A DNA stretch of 64,000 nucleotides from contig JALKBU010000003.1 of NCBI GenBank assembly GCA_023091735.1, positions 62,001 through 126,000 on the forward strand. The letters run 5' to 3'. Each line of letters starts with the position of its first letter. Positions within the stretch are counted from its first letter, which is position 1. Source of the DNA: Trichomonas tenax (Eukaryota; Parabasalia; Trichomonadida; Trichomonadidae). Positions 1-9,721 of the stretch are shown here, piece by piece. The position numbers and the translations under genes were made by a program. The notes under the pieces are model-generated. The model had not been told where the DNA came from. It was given only the letters and a program-made list of their open reading frames with translations, and did no database searches.

Positions 1-1
1 C

Positions 2-376
2 TCATTTACATGAAGACAAACATAATGGCATGTCCAAGATACAATAATTTCTAATCATATGTCCCATATTTCTTGTTACAGAAAGGAAATCTCCTAATAA
101 TTCATCTTTCGAACTCATAATATTTAAGATGGATGTTTTTTTAAAAAAAAAAACAGAACATTGTGTAGATGCAACCTTGGAAGTTATTTTGGATTCTGGA
201 TAGAAATAAAAATTTGTGAAAAATAAATTTGAAATGGAAAAATTTTGAACATATGATATTACCGGTGTTAAGCGCGAATACACATTTCCATTCATTCTTT
301 GTTCTATAGATATAAGAATAGGTTTTGGAATGATGAAGTTTAGATTTGACATGTAAAACAATTTATGAGTCAGCAA
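2..376 (-). CDS. Doubtful ORF of 124 codons at the left edge
   Basis: This minus-strand reading frame is closed by a TGA at the very edge of the window. It is rich in Phe, Ile and Asn, has no recognisable domain, and ends in a Cys-containing tail. Its first codons overlap a TGACATGTAAA motif at 347-357, which would be odd for a functional gene if that motif is a promoter element. It may be a chance ORF in AT-rich DNA or the remnant of a surface-protein gene. Nothing supports expression. Confidence 0.15.
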   Translation of the reverse strand: MLTHKLFYMSNLNFIIPKPILISIEQRMNGNVYSRLTPVISYVQNFSISNLFFTNFYFYPESKITSKVASTQCSVFFFKKTSILNIMSSKDELLGDFLSVTRNMGHMIRNYCILDMPLCLSSCK

Positions 377-396
377 TACTCGGAGTTGACATGTAA
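347..396. promoter_or_regulatory. Tandem pair of TGACATGTAA motifs
   Basis: TGACATGTAAA lies at 347-357 and TGACATGTAAT at 387-397, exactly 40 bp apart in the same orientation. The next plus-strand gene starts at 586. The same 11-mer, in either orientation, recurs in other spacers of the window (8842, 39747, 40672 and others). A regulatory role is inferred from position and repetition only. Confidence 0.4.
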
Positions 397-585
397 TTTA
401 GAACAGTTTGTATTGTATACCATAAATTTTAAATTAAATGATTTACGTGGCAAATCGCTGTCACAATATATCCAGTAAAAATAACTCAAAAACGATTAAT
501 AATCAGAAAAGACAGCTAAATCTGAAATAAAATTCAGAAGTTGAGCGGAAAAAAATTGAGAGGATGAGCGGATTTTTTTCCTTAA

Positions 586-831
586 ATGTTTTTCGTGTGT
601 CTGCTGGGCCACGCGTTCTCTATCTGCGACTCCAGCACTGACGACTGCTTCGAGAAACAGACTACGATTTCGTTCATTGTTGGTTTCGTTATTGGAATTA
701 ATCTGATATTTCTTTCGATGATTCTCATCAGATGGTTCAGCCGCTCATTGGATGAGATCGACATAGAGACACCTCAAGTGCTCGAAAGCATTTCGGAAAG
801 AGATCAGATTCATTGGTTTTTGTTTTGTTGA
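586..831 (+). CDS. Small single-span membrane protein
   Basis: This 81-codon gene is more GC-rich than the flanking spacer, which argues that it is real. Residues 1-13 form a hydrophobic, signal-peptide-like start (FFVCLLGHAFS). A Cys- and Asp-containing stretch follows, then one strong hydrophobic segment at about residues 27-48 (SFIVGFVIGINLIFLSMILI), basic residues (RWFSRS) and a polar tail. That order fits a small type I membrane protein with a short cytosolic tail. No family is recognised. The ATG at 586 was chosen because the nearby upstream ATG at 564 is in another frame. Confidence 0.6.
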   Translation: MFFVCLLGHAFSICDSSTDDCFEKQTTISFIVGFVIGINLIFLSMILIRWFSRSLDEIDIETPQVLESISERDQIHWFLFC

Positions 832-1140
832 TTTTCATCTATAACCGTACTATAAATTGTTTGTTATTTGTTTAACCCCCGCATTGCGCAAATTATTTAC
901 TTTAATTCTCGATATATTTCTCGAAACATTACAAAACACAAAGCAGAACATGTATTAACAAATACGCATCGTCGATGCTTCATAGTTATATAGTATTAAT
1001 CCTTCAATATTGTTAATATAATATTTCCAAATTTTATATCCTCTTTCAAACAAGGAACTCATTGTCAGAATAGAATCTATTTGTTGTATTTATATAAAGA
1101 AAACAATTATATTTAATTAAGAAAACAAAACAATTTTTAT
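832..1140. other. AT-rich spacer, nothing recognised
   Basis: This convergent spacer between the small membrane-protein gene and the 3' end of the giant minus-strand gene is AT-rich. I see no ORF, hairpin or repeated motif in it. Confidence 0.6.
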
Positions 1141-4100
1141 TTATTGGAAAGACTGAAGAAGTGTTACATCATCAGGGATCGTGAGATCGCCTGTTTCTTT
1201 GTTGAATCTAAATACAAATTCTGAAACTTTCGTTACCGATTTAATCGTTCTTCCTGCGCAAACAGTCCTAATAAGAGGACCGAATATTGGTGATGAAATG
1301 ACGGAAGAACCATAAGATTGCTCATCGAGCTGTGAGTCGAGAGAAGCAGCAGCGAGTCTAAAGTATCTCATGTATCCTCTATCTTCTCTTGCAACTGCTG
1401 CGCGAATGCAAACTCTGTCGAGACGAGCTGCACCAAGTCTTATTGTTGTGTGATGGGGAGTCTTCTTGTAATTTGGAGAACCTACGATTGCATCGATGAC
1501 ATCTTGAGAGACTTCTAATGGGAGAAGGCGTCCTGATGCAATGCAAATTGCACCGAAGAGACCAAATCCGAGAAATCCATCCATTTGCTTTGGAGTGTTT
1601 GCGTTCAGTTTGGCACTACCATCTTCCTCGAAGAGATCATTCTTCAAAGCAAGAAGAACATGTGCGATCTTGTGTGGTTCTGAGATAGATCCGACAACAT
1701 CTGTTCCGAGCGAAAGAATGTGTGAAAGTGGAGCATTCCTCAACTCGTCGTAGAGTTGCGAGAAGAAGTCAGACATCTGAGCGTTTCTTGTAGGAAGTGT
1801 TGGTGGAAGAACTGCTGAAGATTTTGATGGATCAACAAGCAGCTGTCTGTGTGGGAATAAAGCCAAAAGGAGTCCATGCATGCGTGGACTGGAGAGTGTG
1901 GAAATATCAAGTTGTGGGCAAACTTCTGTTCCACGGAGATATTCGAGGCATAATGAGCATCTGAACCTTGCTGCTGTAACAGTGACGCGTGGGAAGAAAA
2001 GCTTGATGAGGTCATCACTCATTCCCGCGAATAACAACGGGAAGTTCATCTGGAATGCGATTTGTGACAAATACTTAGCAAGTGCTTCATCTTCTGGTGT
2101 CCATTTCTTTCTGATTTCATCGATAAGAAGTGCAATTATTCTTGCATCATCTGCGTGGCGACGCATCTTCTTGCCAATAGGAATAATCTGAAGAACATAT
2201 GGAACTTGGTCCTGGTGGCCTTTAGTTATCTTAAGAGTTCCTCCACTGCCAGAAATTATGCAATCCGGAACAATTGGAGACTTCTTAAGTGAAACCGAAG
2301 CTGTTGTTGTTGGAAGAACTCTCATTACTGCCAATCCACAAGCATCAGGTGAATTGATTGTAGCGATCTTTGATGTCTCTGTTGGATTTGCTCTGACTAT
2401 CATCGCACCATCACGCAAGCTCAGCGACAAAGCATCGATTGCGACAGATGAGATGACAGATGGTGGTAAAACAGACAATAATGAATCTTTGGATATGAAT
2501 GGATTCAATAATTCTAAAGCAAGTTGCCTGAAAATGAGAGATGCGAAAGTCTGCCTTGATCTATCAATATCAAGAACGCATTCTATGAAGGACTGAAGGC
2601 TGTTACCTTTGTACAAGAATAATGAAATGAGACATAAGATTCCTGTTAAGACTGATGGTTGATCTGCGATAACTCTCTGAATGTTCAACACCGATCTATA
2701 TCTCTTGAGCATTTCATCAGTGAATAACTTTCCGTCGAGCAAAACAGTCAACCATTCAGCGATGTAGTTGATATATACTCTGACATTAGTTGTCATTGTC
2801 ATCGACCACAGTGGGAATATAACTTCGTCATCCAAAATCTTGACTGCTTCTCTGTCTGAAGGATTCTTCCTGACGTAGTCGATGATCCATCTAATGAATG
2901 AAAGTGTAAATCCATAGTTGAACTCTGGACGAGAAGATTTACCTGTTAGAGGAATGATGTGAGCTGTGATTATGTCACCTTGAGTTGCAGCATCAATGTT
3001 GATTGAGTCACCATCGAATATGTAAACTGGGCTGCTTCCGTTTTCGATTGTTATTCCGGCACCCAATCTGTCTGTTAATCTGAGCTTTCCACTTAACATG
3101 CATGTCTTGGCAACGAAGAGGACTTTCTTAGCATTGTGGAGAGATATTCTTGTTCCAGTTGTCGTGTTTGGATAAAGTGTGTACAATGGGAATCCTTTGA
3201 ATAATCCTCTATCAAGTAAAAGAGCTTTCATTGCTGTTGTGCAAATTTCCTTCAAGCAGTTCTTGTTCGAGAAGAACTTCTCTGTGTTGCTTGGCGTGAA
3301 AACAGAATTCTCGCAGTATGTGTTAGTTAAAGCGTTAGTGAAGAATTCTGTTAATTGAGAGTTGTTCATTTCAAGATTAACTTTGTTCGCACATGTGCAC
3401 ATTATCACCCATTTGAATCTTTCAGCGTTATCTGGGGCTAAACAGCCTTCATTGTATGGAAGGTTGTCTATTGCTGTCATATAGTCCATCAGGTTTCTCT
3501 GGAAGTCGTTATGTGTCTGCGAGATTCTCTCGATAATCCCTGTCGCACTAGCAAATGGAACAGTGACTGTTGCTAAGGAAGAATTCATTTTACCAGCAAT
3601 ATAAACTGTTGCGTTGTTGTTATCGTAATATCCGAAGCCAACTTTCTCAGCATAATCATTGCTGCCTTCAGCGGACGTGACAATGTATGGAGCAATCATT
3701 TCTGTTGCGAAGTTATGTGGCTCTGCATTGTTCGTGAAGTTCACTGGTGTCGGAAGCTGATAAACTACAGAGTTCTGGGATTTCTCGAGAGCAATTCCTG
3801 CAGTAGGCTCAAGGATAAGTGTTGATGTGTCGAAGAGGAATGGCATTGTACCAGCATTGAGTGAGAATGATTGCAAATCTGCTGCCTGGAACATAATTAT
3901 TGCGTCATCATCTTCGATTAAACGAACACTGTCATAAACGACTTCACCATTGAGTGTAACTGCTGCAATATGATTCTCGTTATCAATAAGAAGACCGCCA
4001 ATGTCTGTGTTGTCACTTGGGATCTGGAATGCGAATGTATGAATGCTCTTCTGTAATGGAGAACCAACACAGATCTTTGGCTGTTTGCCTTTGAAAGAGA

Positions 4101-7100
4101 ATTCAATGTAAAACTGTGGAACAGCCTTAGAAAGAGCTGGAACGAGTGATATTGTTGTTGGATCGCTTTTGCTGACTTGATAATCTGTAAGTTTGTTGAT
4201 TGGAATCAACTCTTCTGCGATAGAGACATGTGTTGGAACATTGCCCTCTATCTGCATGCTGTTATCAAATAGTGGGCACCAAATTAATGGCGAATGATCG
4301 AAAGATGTGATTTTTCCGCGTGTGATGATAACAGGTATTGGATTGTTCATTGGCTGAATGAAAATTCCCGTCCACTTCGGCGCTCCTCCTGTGGAAATAT
4401 ACAATTCCATGGTTTCCTTGAGATAACCAATTCGTACAACTTTGATTGTCTCGTGCTCTATGATTACTGTGTTGTTGAACACAATTGACTTCTCTGTAAG
4501 CTTAAGTAGGAAAGCAGCGCTTGGAAGTGGATTGCCGCTTTCACAGAAACCAAAGAAAGCATCACCATCTGGATTGAAATGATACAATGAAATCGAGTCA
4601 TTATAAATATAGCTGTATATCGTTCCATTGCCTGATAATTCTTTTCTGATACCTTCTGATTCTGGAAGTCTGTTAATCATCTTCGTCATCTCTTCGAAAA
4701 CGTGGAATGATGGTTTAATGCTTGTTTTCCCGCAATCAACGTCTTTGATCTGATTGTAGACTGAAAGGAAATCGCAATGAGCATTTTGGAGGATCTCTGA
4801 GAGAGCTGAGAGTGCAATATAATTATCTTTGTGCTTCAAAATCGAATCAATCAAGTTCTGATTTGCGCCAACTAAATGCTGAGGTAAAACAAGGTCAAAC
4901 TCTGGCTTCAATGGAGTTAATGATGAGAAGTCAACAAGAGGAACAACTAAAGAAGCTTTTGTGTCTGTTGTGATTGATATATTAAGTGGATCTATTGCCG
5001 TGATTGTTCCTTCGACGCCATAATGTTTCATGCAAACACGCTGACTTGGTGAGACCGGAAAAGATCTCGCTGACAGCATTATAACGACTCCAAGCCAGTG
5101 ATCGCTGTTCAATATCCTGTCAAGCATGTTGAGTGATTTCTCTGTGAGCATCTGTCTAAGGCAGTAAGCAAGCATGTATGAAAATCTCTTTCCTGCATCT
5201 GAGATAATAGTTTTGACATTTGAATAGTTGAAGTTCTCATAGCATTGACCGATTTTATGAATTATTGACTCAAATTGGTTATCGATGTGATCTGTTCTGA
5301 TATTAAACTTGTTGATCATTGCCAAAACGCTATGAATTATGTTCGGGAGATTGAATTCCAAAACTCTAAGAGTGAATTTGAGCATTGTCTCATTTGAAAC
5401 AGATCCAACAGGAATTTCATTCACTCTGTGCAAAGCATAACGAACAACTGGAGCATCTGTATCGTATGAGTTTATTTCGGTTTTAATAAGAATTTCATAA
5501 TGCTTCTCGACAAATTCTTCGGTGAAATTATTTTCAACGATTATGTAATTTCCGAGCTTTGACAAAATCTTGAAGTTATCTTGTGTCATCGATCCTGGAG
5601 CAATCCTTATGCTTGATATTGCCTTAAGGCACTTGAACCATAAGTTTATTGGTTCTTTAGCATCAATAGTGCCCATAAGTTTAAATGCTACGATGGCTTT
5701 ATTTGCTGCTGTGATGCAATCTGTTAATGTTGGTTTTTCTGTATCGAAAACGTTGTTTGCGAATTTAAGAGCTTCTTCGATGAATGACTGAGTATGTGGT
5801 GATCCATTGATCGTATCAGCAAGGAATTTTCTGTTCTGCTTTGAGATTCCTGGTGGAATGTAAAACAGAAGTTGATTTGCAAGTTGACCGAATCCTCCAT
5901 TCTCTTCTAATTTATTTTGAAGATGCCTGTGATTCATTATTGCAAACTTGAGTGGGTTTATGTATCCCATATCCTGATTGCTAACTAATTGCATAAGCTT
6001 TGGAGAAATATCTTCATCGAAATCAAAATTATCTGAGTTGAATAATTCTGTTAAATATTCGAGATTGTTGAAGTTCTTGAAATTCTTCATGTTTTCGATA
6101 ATAATATTGCAGAGTGAATAATAGATATCGAAACGTGGATCTGGTGAATCGTAGTTCTTCTGTGAGAATATCTTCTGTGTTATTGTTGCCTTATAACCCC
6201 ACTCATTTACTGATGTATCAGAATGGAATTTAAGTGAAATAGTCTTTGCGTGTGTAGTTAATGGTGAAACCCATTTGTTGAATCTTCCACTCATTTTTTC
6301 TGTTAATGGAACAATACATTCTCTGTCAGAGAAAACTTGTAACCAGTCACAGTTGGTTTCAGTATTTGTCATTGGATCGAAAACAATCATTACTTCTATC
6401 GCATTCTTGAATTCGTATGTGTGAACGTAATCTGAGTTGTTGTGATATGGATGTGGTGTTTCATCGATGATAACTTGTGTGCTAAATGGCTGATCTGTGC
6501 AAATAGACATATGATGATGTGCAAACTCTTCGAGACCTTTAACTGGTGAAAAAGAATGAAGTTTTTTGATAAATCCTGGCAAAAATGGAATTAAAACGCC
6601 GAAATAAACAGGATCTTTCATCGCATATTGAAGAACTGGAAGAAGTGATGCCATTATCGAATAGAAAAGATGAGAATTTGATGGCTGAAGTAATATAAAT
6701 AATGGAATAATCATTCCTGCAGAGAATGACTTTTCCATGAAAAATCCACTTGATATCGAATATATAAGTCTCTGTAGATATGTGTATTTGACATGATTTA
6801 TGTTTGTCGTTGCTTCTTTGAGAATCTCTGATTTTTGTAACAAAACAATGAGAAAATCTGGAGCTATCATATCAATCATTCCAATTCCTTTCATTATGGA
6901 ATTAGCATCGATAGTTTCAAATATTTGATTTAATACTTTCTGTGAGTTATAAGGAGCTCGAATTTGATTGAAAACAGCTTTGATGAAATATGGTTTGATA
7001 TCGTCATTAATGGAGTTAAATATCTTCTGGAATAAGTTTGGTGGTGGTAATTCGCAAAATGGATGTTCATTCAAAAATATAATTATTATTTCAACGATTG

Positions 7101-8682
7101 GCGTAATAAATAGTTTTCCATCAGCACATTGCGTGCATTGATCGAGAACTTTGTAAATAGCTTGGATATCTTTTATCGTATATTTTGTCGCGAAATCGTT
7201 GTGCTGTCTTGAAATCAATAACGATGGTAAAATTTCGAATAATGTGAGCATCTGATTTGTATTATTTGATGGTTCTTTGTTTAAATGTGTAATTGCGCTT
7301 GAGCAAATTACATAGGAAGAAGTTTCTCCAGTTCCAATAAAGAATAATGCTCTCGTAGCATAGTCGAAAGCAACATTACTTGATGTTACATCTTGTAATG
7401 GTTTTGATTGGATTAAAGTACCATTAATTAAATTAAACTCTGATAATTCGAATTTATCCTGCGATTGTGCAACAATTAAGAATATTTCTCCATTAGACAC
7501 AAGGCTCGTCGACGGTTCCAAGTTGATGTGAAGCGCTAAGTTGATTATTCGCGTAGGTTCAATATATTTATCTTTAATTACGTATTCGAATATTGATTGT
7601 CCGTCTGATATGTAAAGGTTGTCTCTGTTTGCTGTGAATGAACCGTTAACTTGGAAAAGTTGATCTGAAGTATTATTAATTGTAAAATGTCCATCATTAA
7701 GGACGTAACCGATTATTTCTAAAGAAATTGGATCGCATATCGTAAGTGGATCATTTGTGCATTTAACAAAAATGAATTTCTCGTTCACAGCAAGGCCAAC
7801 TGGAATTTTTTGCGTGAAAGATTTATTTACGACTTCTAATGACGAATAAATTGTTCCATTTATACCAGTTCCAAGCTTTATCAAGCCTTGTTGTTCGTCT
7901 AAAAGGTACAAAAATCCGCTATGGGCGGCTACTTTTATGTTTCGTGGCGTATTTTGCGAATTATTCATAAGTATACTCGAGTAAAATGGTTTTGATTTGT
8001 GATTTGAAATTTCACGAAAGAATGAAGAAGGAATAATTTCTTTTGTAATACTTTCAATGATAAACCCCAAATTTGGACTTGTCCTCGATTTGCTATTTAT
8101 CCAAGAACCAAGGAATAATACAATATCATCGAGTCTTCCCTTTCTATGGAACATTTCAAGCCAAATTTTTGCGGTTTCTTCATGAATTTCAGGTGTTGAA
8201 TCCTCTCTGCTGTATGTATTTGCAAGAAGAGTAATAAGCTTTTCTGATAACGAAGAAATATCATTGTCACCCTTCCATTCGTGATCTCTGAAGTAATTCG
8301 AAAGAATTGTGATTGCTGTCTTTGCAGCTTCGATGTTTGCTGATGTGGCCAAATTAATGATGGGGAATAAAAACGAATCTGCTATTTGTATCGAGATATT
8401 TGTATTCTTTTCAGGTAAATTTTCGGGTTTATTTGCTTGTTTGTTATCTGAAAAGAACACTTTCATGTTTTTGAGGAAGAAATCGCGTGTTCTGATCAAA
8501 TCGTTCAGCTGCAGGCTGTCCGGGCCCTTAATCTGCCGTGGAGCAGTCTCCGAGATGAACGGAATGTCCTTGTTATAGTTCAGGGGATCGTTCAGCATAT
8601 ACAAGTCAACGAGATTCTGTAGAGTGTTGTGCCCGTATATAGTTCCGGGGCCAAAAAGCTTGAAAATCCCCTCCCCTTCCAT
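1141..8682 (-). CDS. Giant 2,513-aa protein with CUB-like and SPRY-like regions
   Basis: This is an uninterrupted ORF with good coding character throughout. The N-terminal third is helical, with a beta-propeller-like stretch at about residues 250-460 (repeated short strands such as LYLLDE and LYISDG). At about 730-840 there is a CUB-like domain with the pattern HPY, then VFDP, then CDWLQVF, resembling the domain of ZZEF1-type and some HECT-type giant proteins. At about 1500-1640 a beta-rich stretch with LTLNG-like and phenylalanine-rich strands resembles a SPRY domain. The C-terminus shows no HECT catalytic Cys segment, so I do not call it a ubiquitin ligase. A scaffold or ubiquitin-pathway role is inferred only from the domain mix. 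Spacer motifs at 8820-8852 lie 140-170 bp upstream of the start. Confidence 0.9.
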   Translation of the reverse strand: MEGEGIFKLFGPGTIYGHNTLQNLVDLYMLNDPLNYNKDIPFISETAPRQIKGPDSLQLNDLIRTRDFFLKNMKVFFSDNKQANKPENLPEKNTNISIQIADSFLFPIINLATSANIEAAKTAITILSNYFRDHEWKGDNDISSLSEKLITLLANTYSREDSTPEIHEETAKIWLEMFHRKGRLDDIVLFLGSWINSKSRTSPNLGFIIESITKEIIPSSFFREISNHKSKPFYSSILMNNSQNTPRNIKVAAHSGFLYLLDEQQGLIKLGTGINGTIYSSLEVVNKSFTQKIPVGLAVNEKFIFVKCTNDPLTICDPISLEIIGYVLNDGHFTINNTSDQLFQVNGSFTANRDNLYISDGQSIFEYVIKDKYIEPTRIINLALHINLEPSTSLVSNGEIFLIVAQSQDKFELSEFNLINGTLIQSKPLQDVTSSNVAFDYATRALFFIGTGETSSYVICSSAITHLNKEPSNNTNQMLTLFEILPSLLISRQHNDFATKYTIKDIQAIYKVLDQCTQCADGKLFITPIVEIIIIFLNEHPFCELPPPNLFQKIFNSINDDIKPYFIKAVFNQIRAPYNSQKVLNQIFETIDANSIMKGIGMIDMIAPDFLIVLLQKSEILKEATTNINHVKYTYLQRLIYSISSGFFMEKSFSAGMIIPLFILLQPSNSHLFYSIMASLLPVLQYAMKDPVYFGVLIPFLPGFIKKLHSFSPVKGLEEFAHHHMSICTDQPFSTQVIIDETPHPYHNNSDYVHTYEFKNAIEVMIVFDPMTNTETNCDWLQVFSDRECIVPLTEKMSGRFNKWVSPLTTHAKTISLKFHSDTSVNEWGYKATITQKIFSQKNYDSPDPRFDIYYSLCNIIIENMKNFKNFNNLEYLTELFNSDNFDFDEDISPKLMQLVSNQDMGYINPLKFAIMNHRHLQNKLEENGGFGQLANQLLFYIPPGISKQNRKFLADTINGSPHTQSFIEEALKFANNVFDTEKPTLTDCITAANKAIVAFKLMGTIDAKEPINLWFKCLKAISSIRIAPGSMTQDNFKILSKLGNYIIVENNFTEEFVEKHYEILIKTEINSYDTDAPVVRYALHRVNEIPVGSVSNETMLKFTLRVLEFNLPNIIHSVLAMINKFNIRTDHIDNQFESIIHKIGQCYENFNYSNVKTIISDAGKRFSYMLAYCLRQMLTEKSLNMLDRILNSDHWLGVVIMLSARSFPVSPSQRVCMKHYGVEGTITAIDPLNISITTDTKASLVVPLVDFSSLTPLKPEFDLVLPQHLVGANQNLIDSILKHKDNYIALSALSEILQNAHCDFLSVYNQIKDVDCGKTSIKPSFHVFEEMTKMINRLPESEGIRKELSGNGTIYSYIYNDSISLYHFNPDGDAFFGFCESGNPLPSAAFLLKLTEKSIVFNNTVIIEHETIKVVRIGYLKETMELYISTGGAPKWTGIFIQPMNNPIPVIITRGKITSFDHSPLIWCPLFDNSMQIEGNVPTHVSIAEELIPINKLTDYQVSKSDPTTISLVPALSKAVPQFYIEFSFKGKQPKICVGSPLQKSIHTFAFQIPSDNTDIGGLLIDNENHIAAVTLNGEVVYDSVRLIEDDDAIIMFQAADLQSFSLNAGTMPFLFDTSTLILEPTAGIALEKSQNSVVYQLPTPVNFTNNAEPHNFATEMIAPYIVTSAEGSNDYAEKVGFGYYDNNNATVYIAGKMNSSLATVTVPFASATGIIERISQTHNDFQRNLMDYMTAIDNLPYNEGCLAPDNAERFKWVIMCTCANKVNLEMNNSQLTEFFTNALTNTYCENSVFTPSNTEKFFSNKNCLKEICTTAMKALLLDRGLFKGFPLYTLYPNTTTGTRISLHNAKKVLFVAKTCMLSGKLRLTDRLGAGITIENGSSPVYIFDGDSINIDAATQGDIITAHIIPLTGKSSRPEFNYGFTLSFIRWIIDYVRKNPSDREAVKILDDEVIFPLWSMTMTTNVRVYINYIAEWLTVLLDGKLFTDEMLKRYRSVLNIQRVIADQPSVLTGILCLISLFLYKGNSLQSFIECVLDIDRSRQTFASLIFRQLALELLNPFISKDSLLSVLPPSVISSVAIDALSLSLRDGAMIVRANPTETSKIATINSPDACGLAVMRVLPTTTASVSLKKSPIVPDCIISGSGGTLKITKGHQDQVPYVLQIIPIGKKMRRHADDARIIALLIDEIRKKWTPEDEALAKYLSQIAFQMNFPLLFAGMSDDLIKLFFPRVTVTAARFRCSLCLEYLRGTEVCPQLDISTLSSPRMHGLLLALFPHRQLLVDPSKSSAVLPPTLPTRNAQMSDFFSQLYDELRNAPLSHILSLGTDVVGSISEPHKIAHVLLALKNDLFEEDGSAKLNANTPKQMDGFLGFGLFGAICIASGRLLPLEVSQDVIDAIVGSPNYKKTPHHTTIRLGAARLDRVCIRAAVAREDRGYMRYFRLAAASLDSQLDEQSYGSSVISSPIFGPLIRTVCAGRTIKSVTKVSEFVFRFNKETGDLTIPDDVTLLQSFQ

Positions 8683-9093
8683 TTTTTATTTTTGGACGAT
8701 ACAAGATTTTAGAAAATAATTTTTCGATTTGGATGATACTGTACAAATCCACGCGTTATTTCATTCATAAATATTAAAAATTGAATTGATTCTGAAGCTC
8801 TTTTTTATTATTAGTAAAATGACGTGTAAATAATTAGATGCTTTACATGTCAAAATATAGAATAATATTATTCACCTATTTTATAGATTGGCGGTATCTG
8901 AATGTGGTGCGAAAAAGGATCCTTGACAAGTGTCAGATTAGGGACTTTATATGTCAGTATAAAATAGTGTTGCTGAAATCAGAGTGATGTTCCATCATAT
9001 TGGATAGATCTAGGATGACACAGTTAAAATAAAGGTGCTGATAATTTGTGATTTTGGACATTGTGGGAATATCCAGGAATACTGATGTTATAC
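8683..9093. other. Spacer with a cluster of ACATGT-type motifs
   Basis: This spacer lies upstream of the giant minus-strand gene and at the 3' end of the small gene at 9094-9477. It contains TGACGTGTAAA (8820-8830), TTTACATGTCA (8842-8852) and the variant TTTATATGTCA (8946-8956). No ORF is supported. Confidence 0.5.
8820..8852. promoter_or_regulatory. Inverted pair of the TGACATGTAAA motif
   Basis: TGACGTGTAAA (8820-8830) and its near-inverse TTTACATGTCA (8842-8852) face each other across 11 bp. They lie about 140 bp upstream of the giant gene's ATG at 8682. The arrangement suggests a regulatory site; function is inferred. Confidence 0.45.
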
Positions 9094-9477
9094 CTACCCA
9101 TCAACAGGCAGTCGGTGTAGCACTAGTATTCCTAGATATTTCGAAAAGTCCTTGAGCCTGCCGTGTGCTTCTTTGATGAATGGTTTAATGAGAATAGAAT
9201 GAAAAATGAGTTTGGCTCCATTTTCATAGTGTTCGCGAACAATCAAATCTCTGACTTTTATAGGATCGAGATCGCATGAAAAAGTCTGTTTTTCCCATTC
9301 TCCTTCTATATGAGTATCAGCGAGCTTGAATAAATTGTTCTCAGTGGGACAATACATTTTGTCTTCGGTTGCTTTTGAGAAGATCCCATGATTTGCAAGA
9401 GACAATTTATCATAGAAGCAATGGATAGCAGCATTGAACATTGGTAGCTCTGCGGAAATTGGACGATTATCCTTCAT
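9094..9477 (-). CDS. Small protein of unknown function (127 aa)
   Basis: The ORF has balanced amino-acid composition, unlike chance ORFs in this AT-rich DNA. A TCACTA element on the minus strand (9482-9487) places a canonical trichomonad initiator 8 nt before the ATG, which supports both the gene and this start. No domain is recognised. The middle part (ADTHIEGEWEKQTFSCDLD) is soluble-looking, and the C-terminus has a short basic and hydrophobic helix. It could also be a fragment of a larger ancestral gene. Confidence 0.5.
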   Translation of the reverse strand: MKDNRPISAELPMFNAAIHCFYDKLSLANHGIFSKATEDKMYCPTENNLFKLADTHIEGEWEKQTFSCDLDPIKVRDLIVREHYENGAKLIFHSILIKPFIKEAHGRLKDFSKYLGILVLHRLPVDG

Positions 9478-9481
9478 TTCT

Positions 9482-9487
9482 TAGTGA
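9482..9487 (-). promoter_or_regulatory. Initiator TCACTA
   Basis: The element matches the trichomonad initiator consensus TCA(C/T)T(A/T), with the +1 A at 9485, 8 nt upstream of the ATG at 9477. Confidence 0.5.
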
Positions 9488-9669
9488 TTTTTTTAAAAAA
9501 TGCTCAGAAAAGAAGGCTTAAGATTTTCCGCGAAATGCACCCAATATTGCACATTATCGGTTGAAGAACAGTTGATAAAACATAATACAGCATTCACATG
9601 CTATTCATCCACTATAATATCTCTATAATAAACTCCTTATATGTGGAAACATTGAAATTTTAAAAAATC

Positions 9670-9682
9670 TGACATAATGTCA
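9670..9682. promoter_or_regulatory. Palindrome TGACATAATGTCA
   Basis: This perfect inverted repeat (TGACAT-A-ATGTCA) sits about 40 bp before the plus-strand coiled-coil gene at 9722. It shares the TGACAT half-site with the ACATGT motif seen elsewhere. A binding-site role is inferred. Confidence 0.35.
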
Positions 9683-9721
9683 AAAAATCAATAAAATATA
9701 AAATTTACATTATTCGAATAA

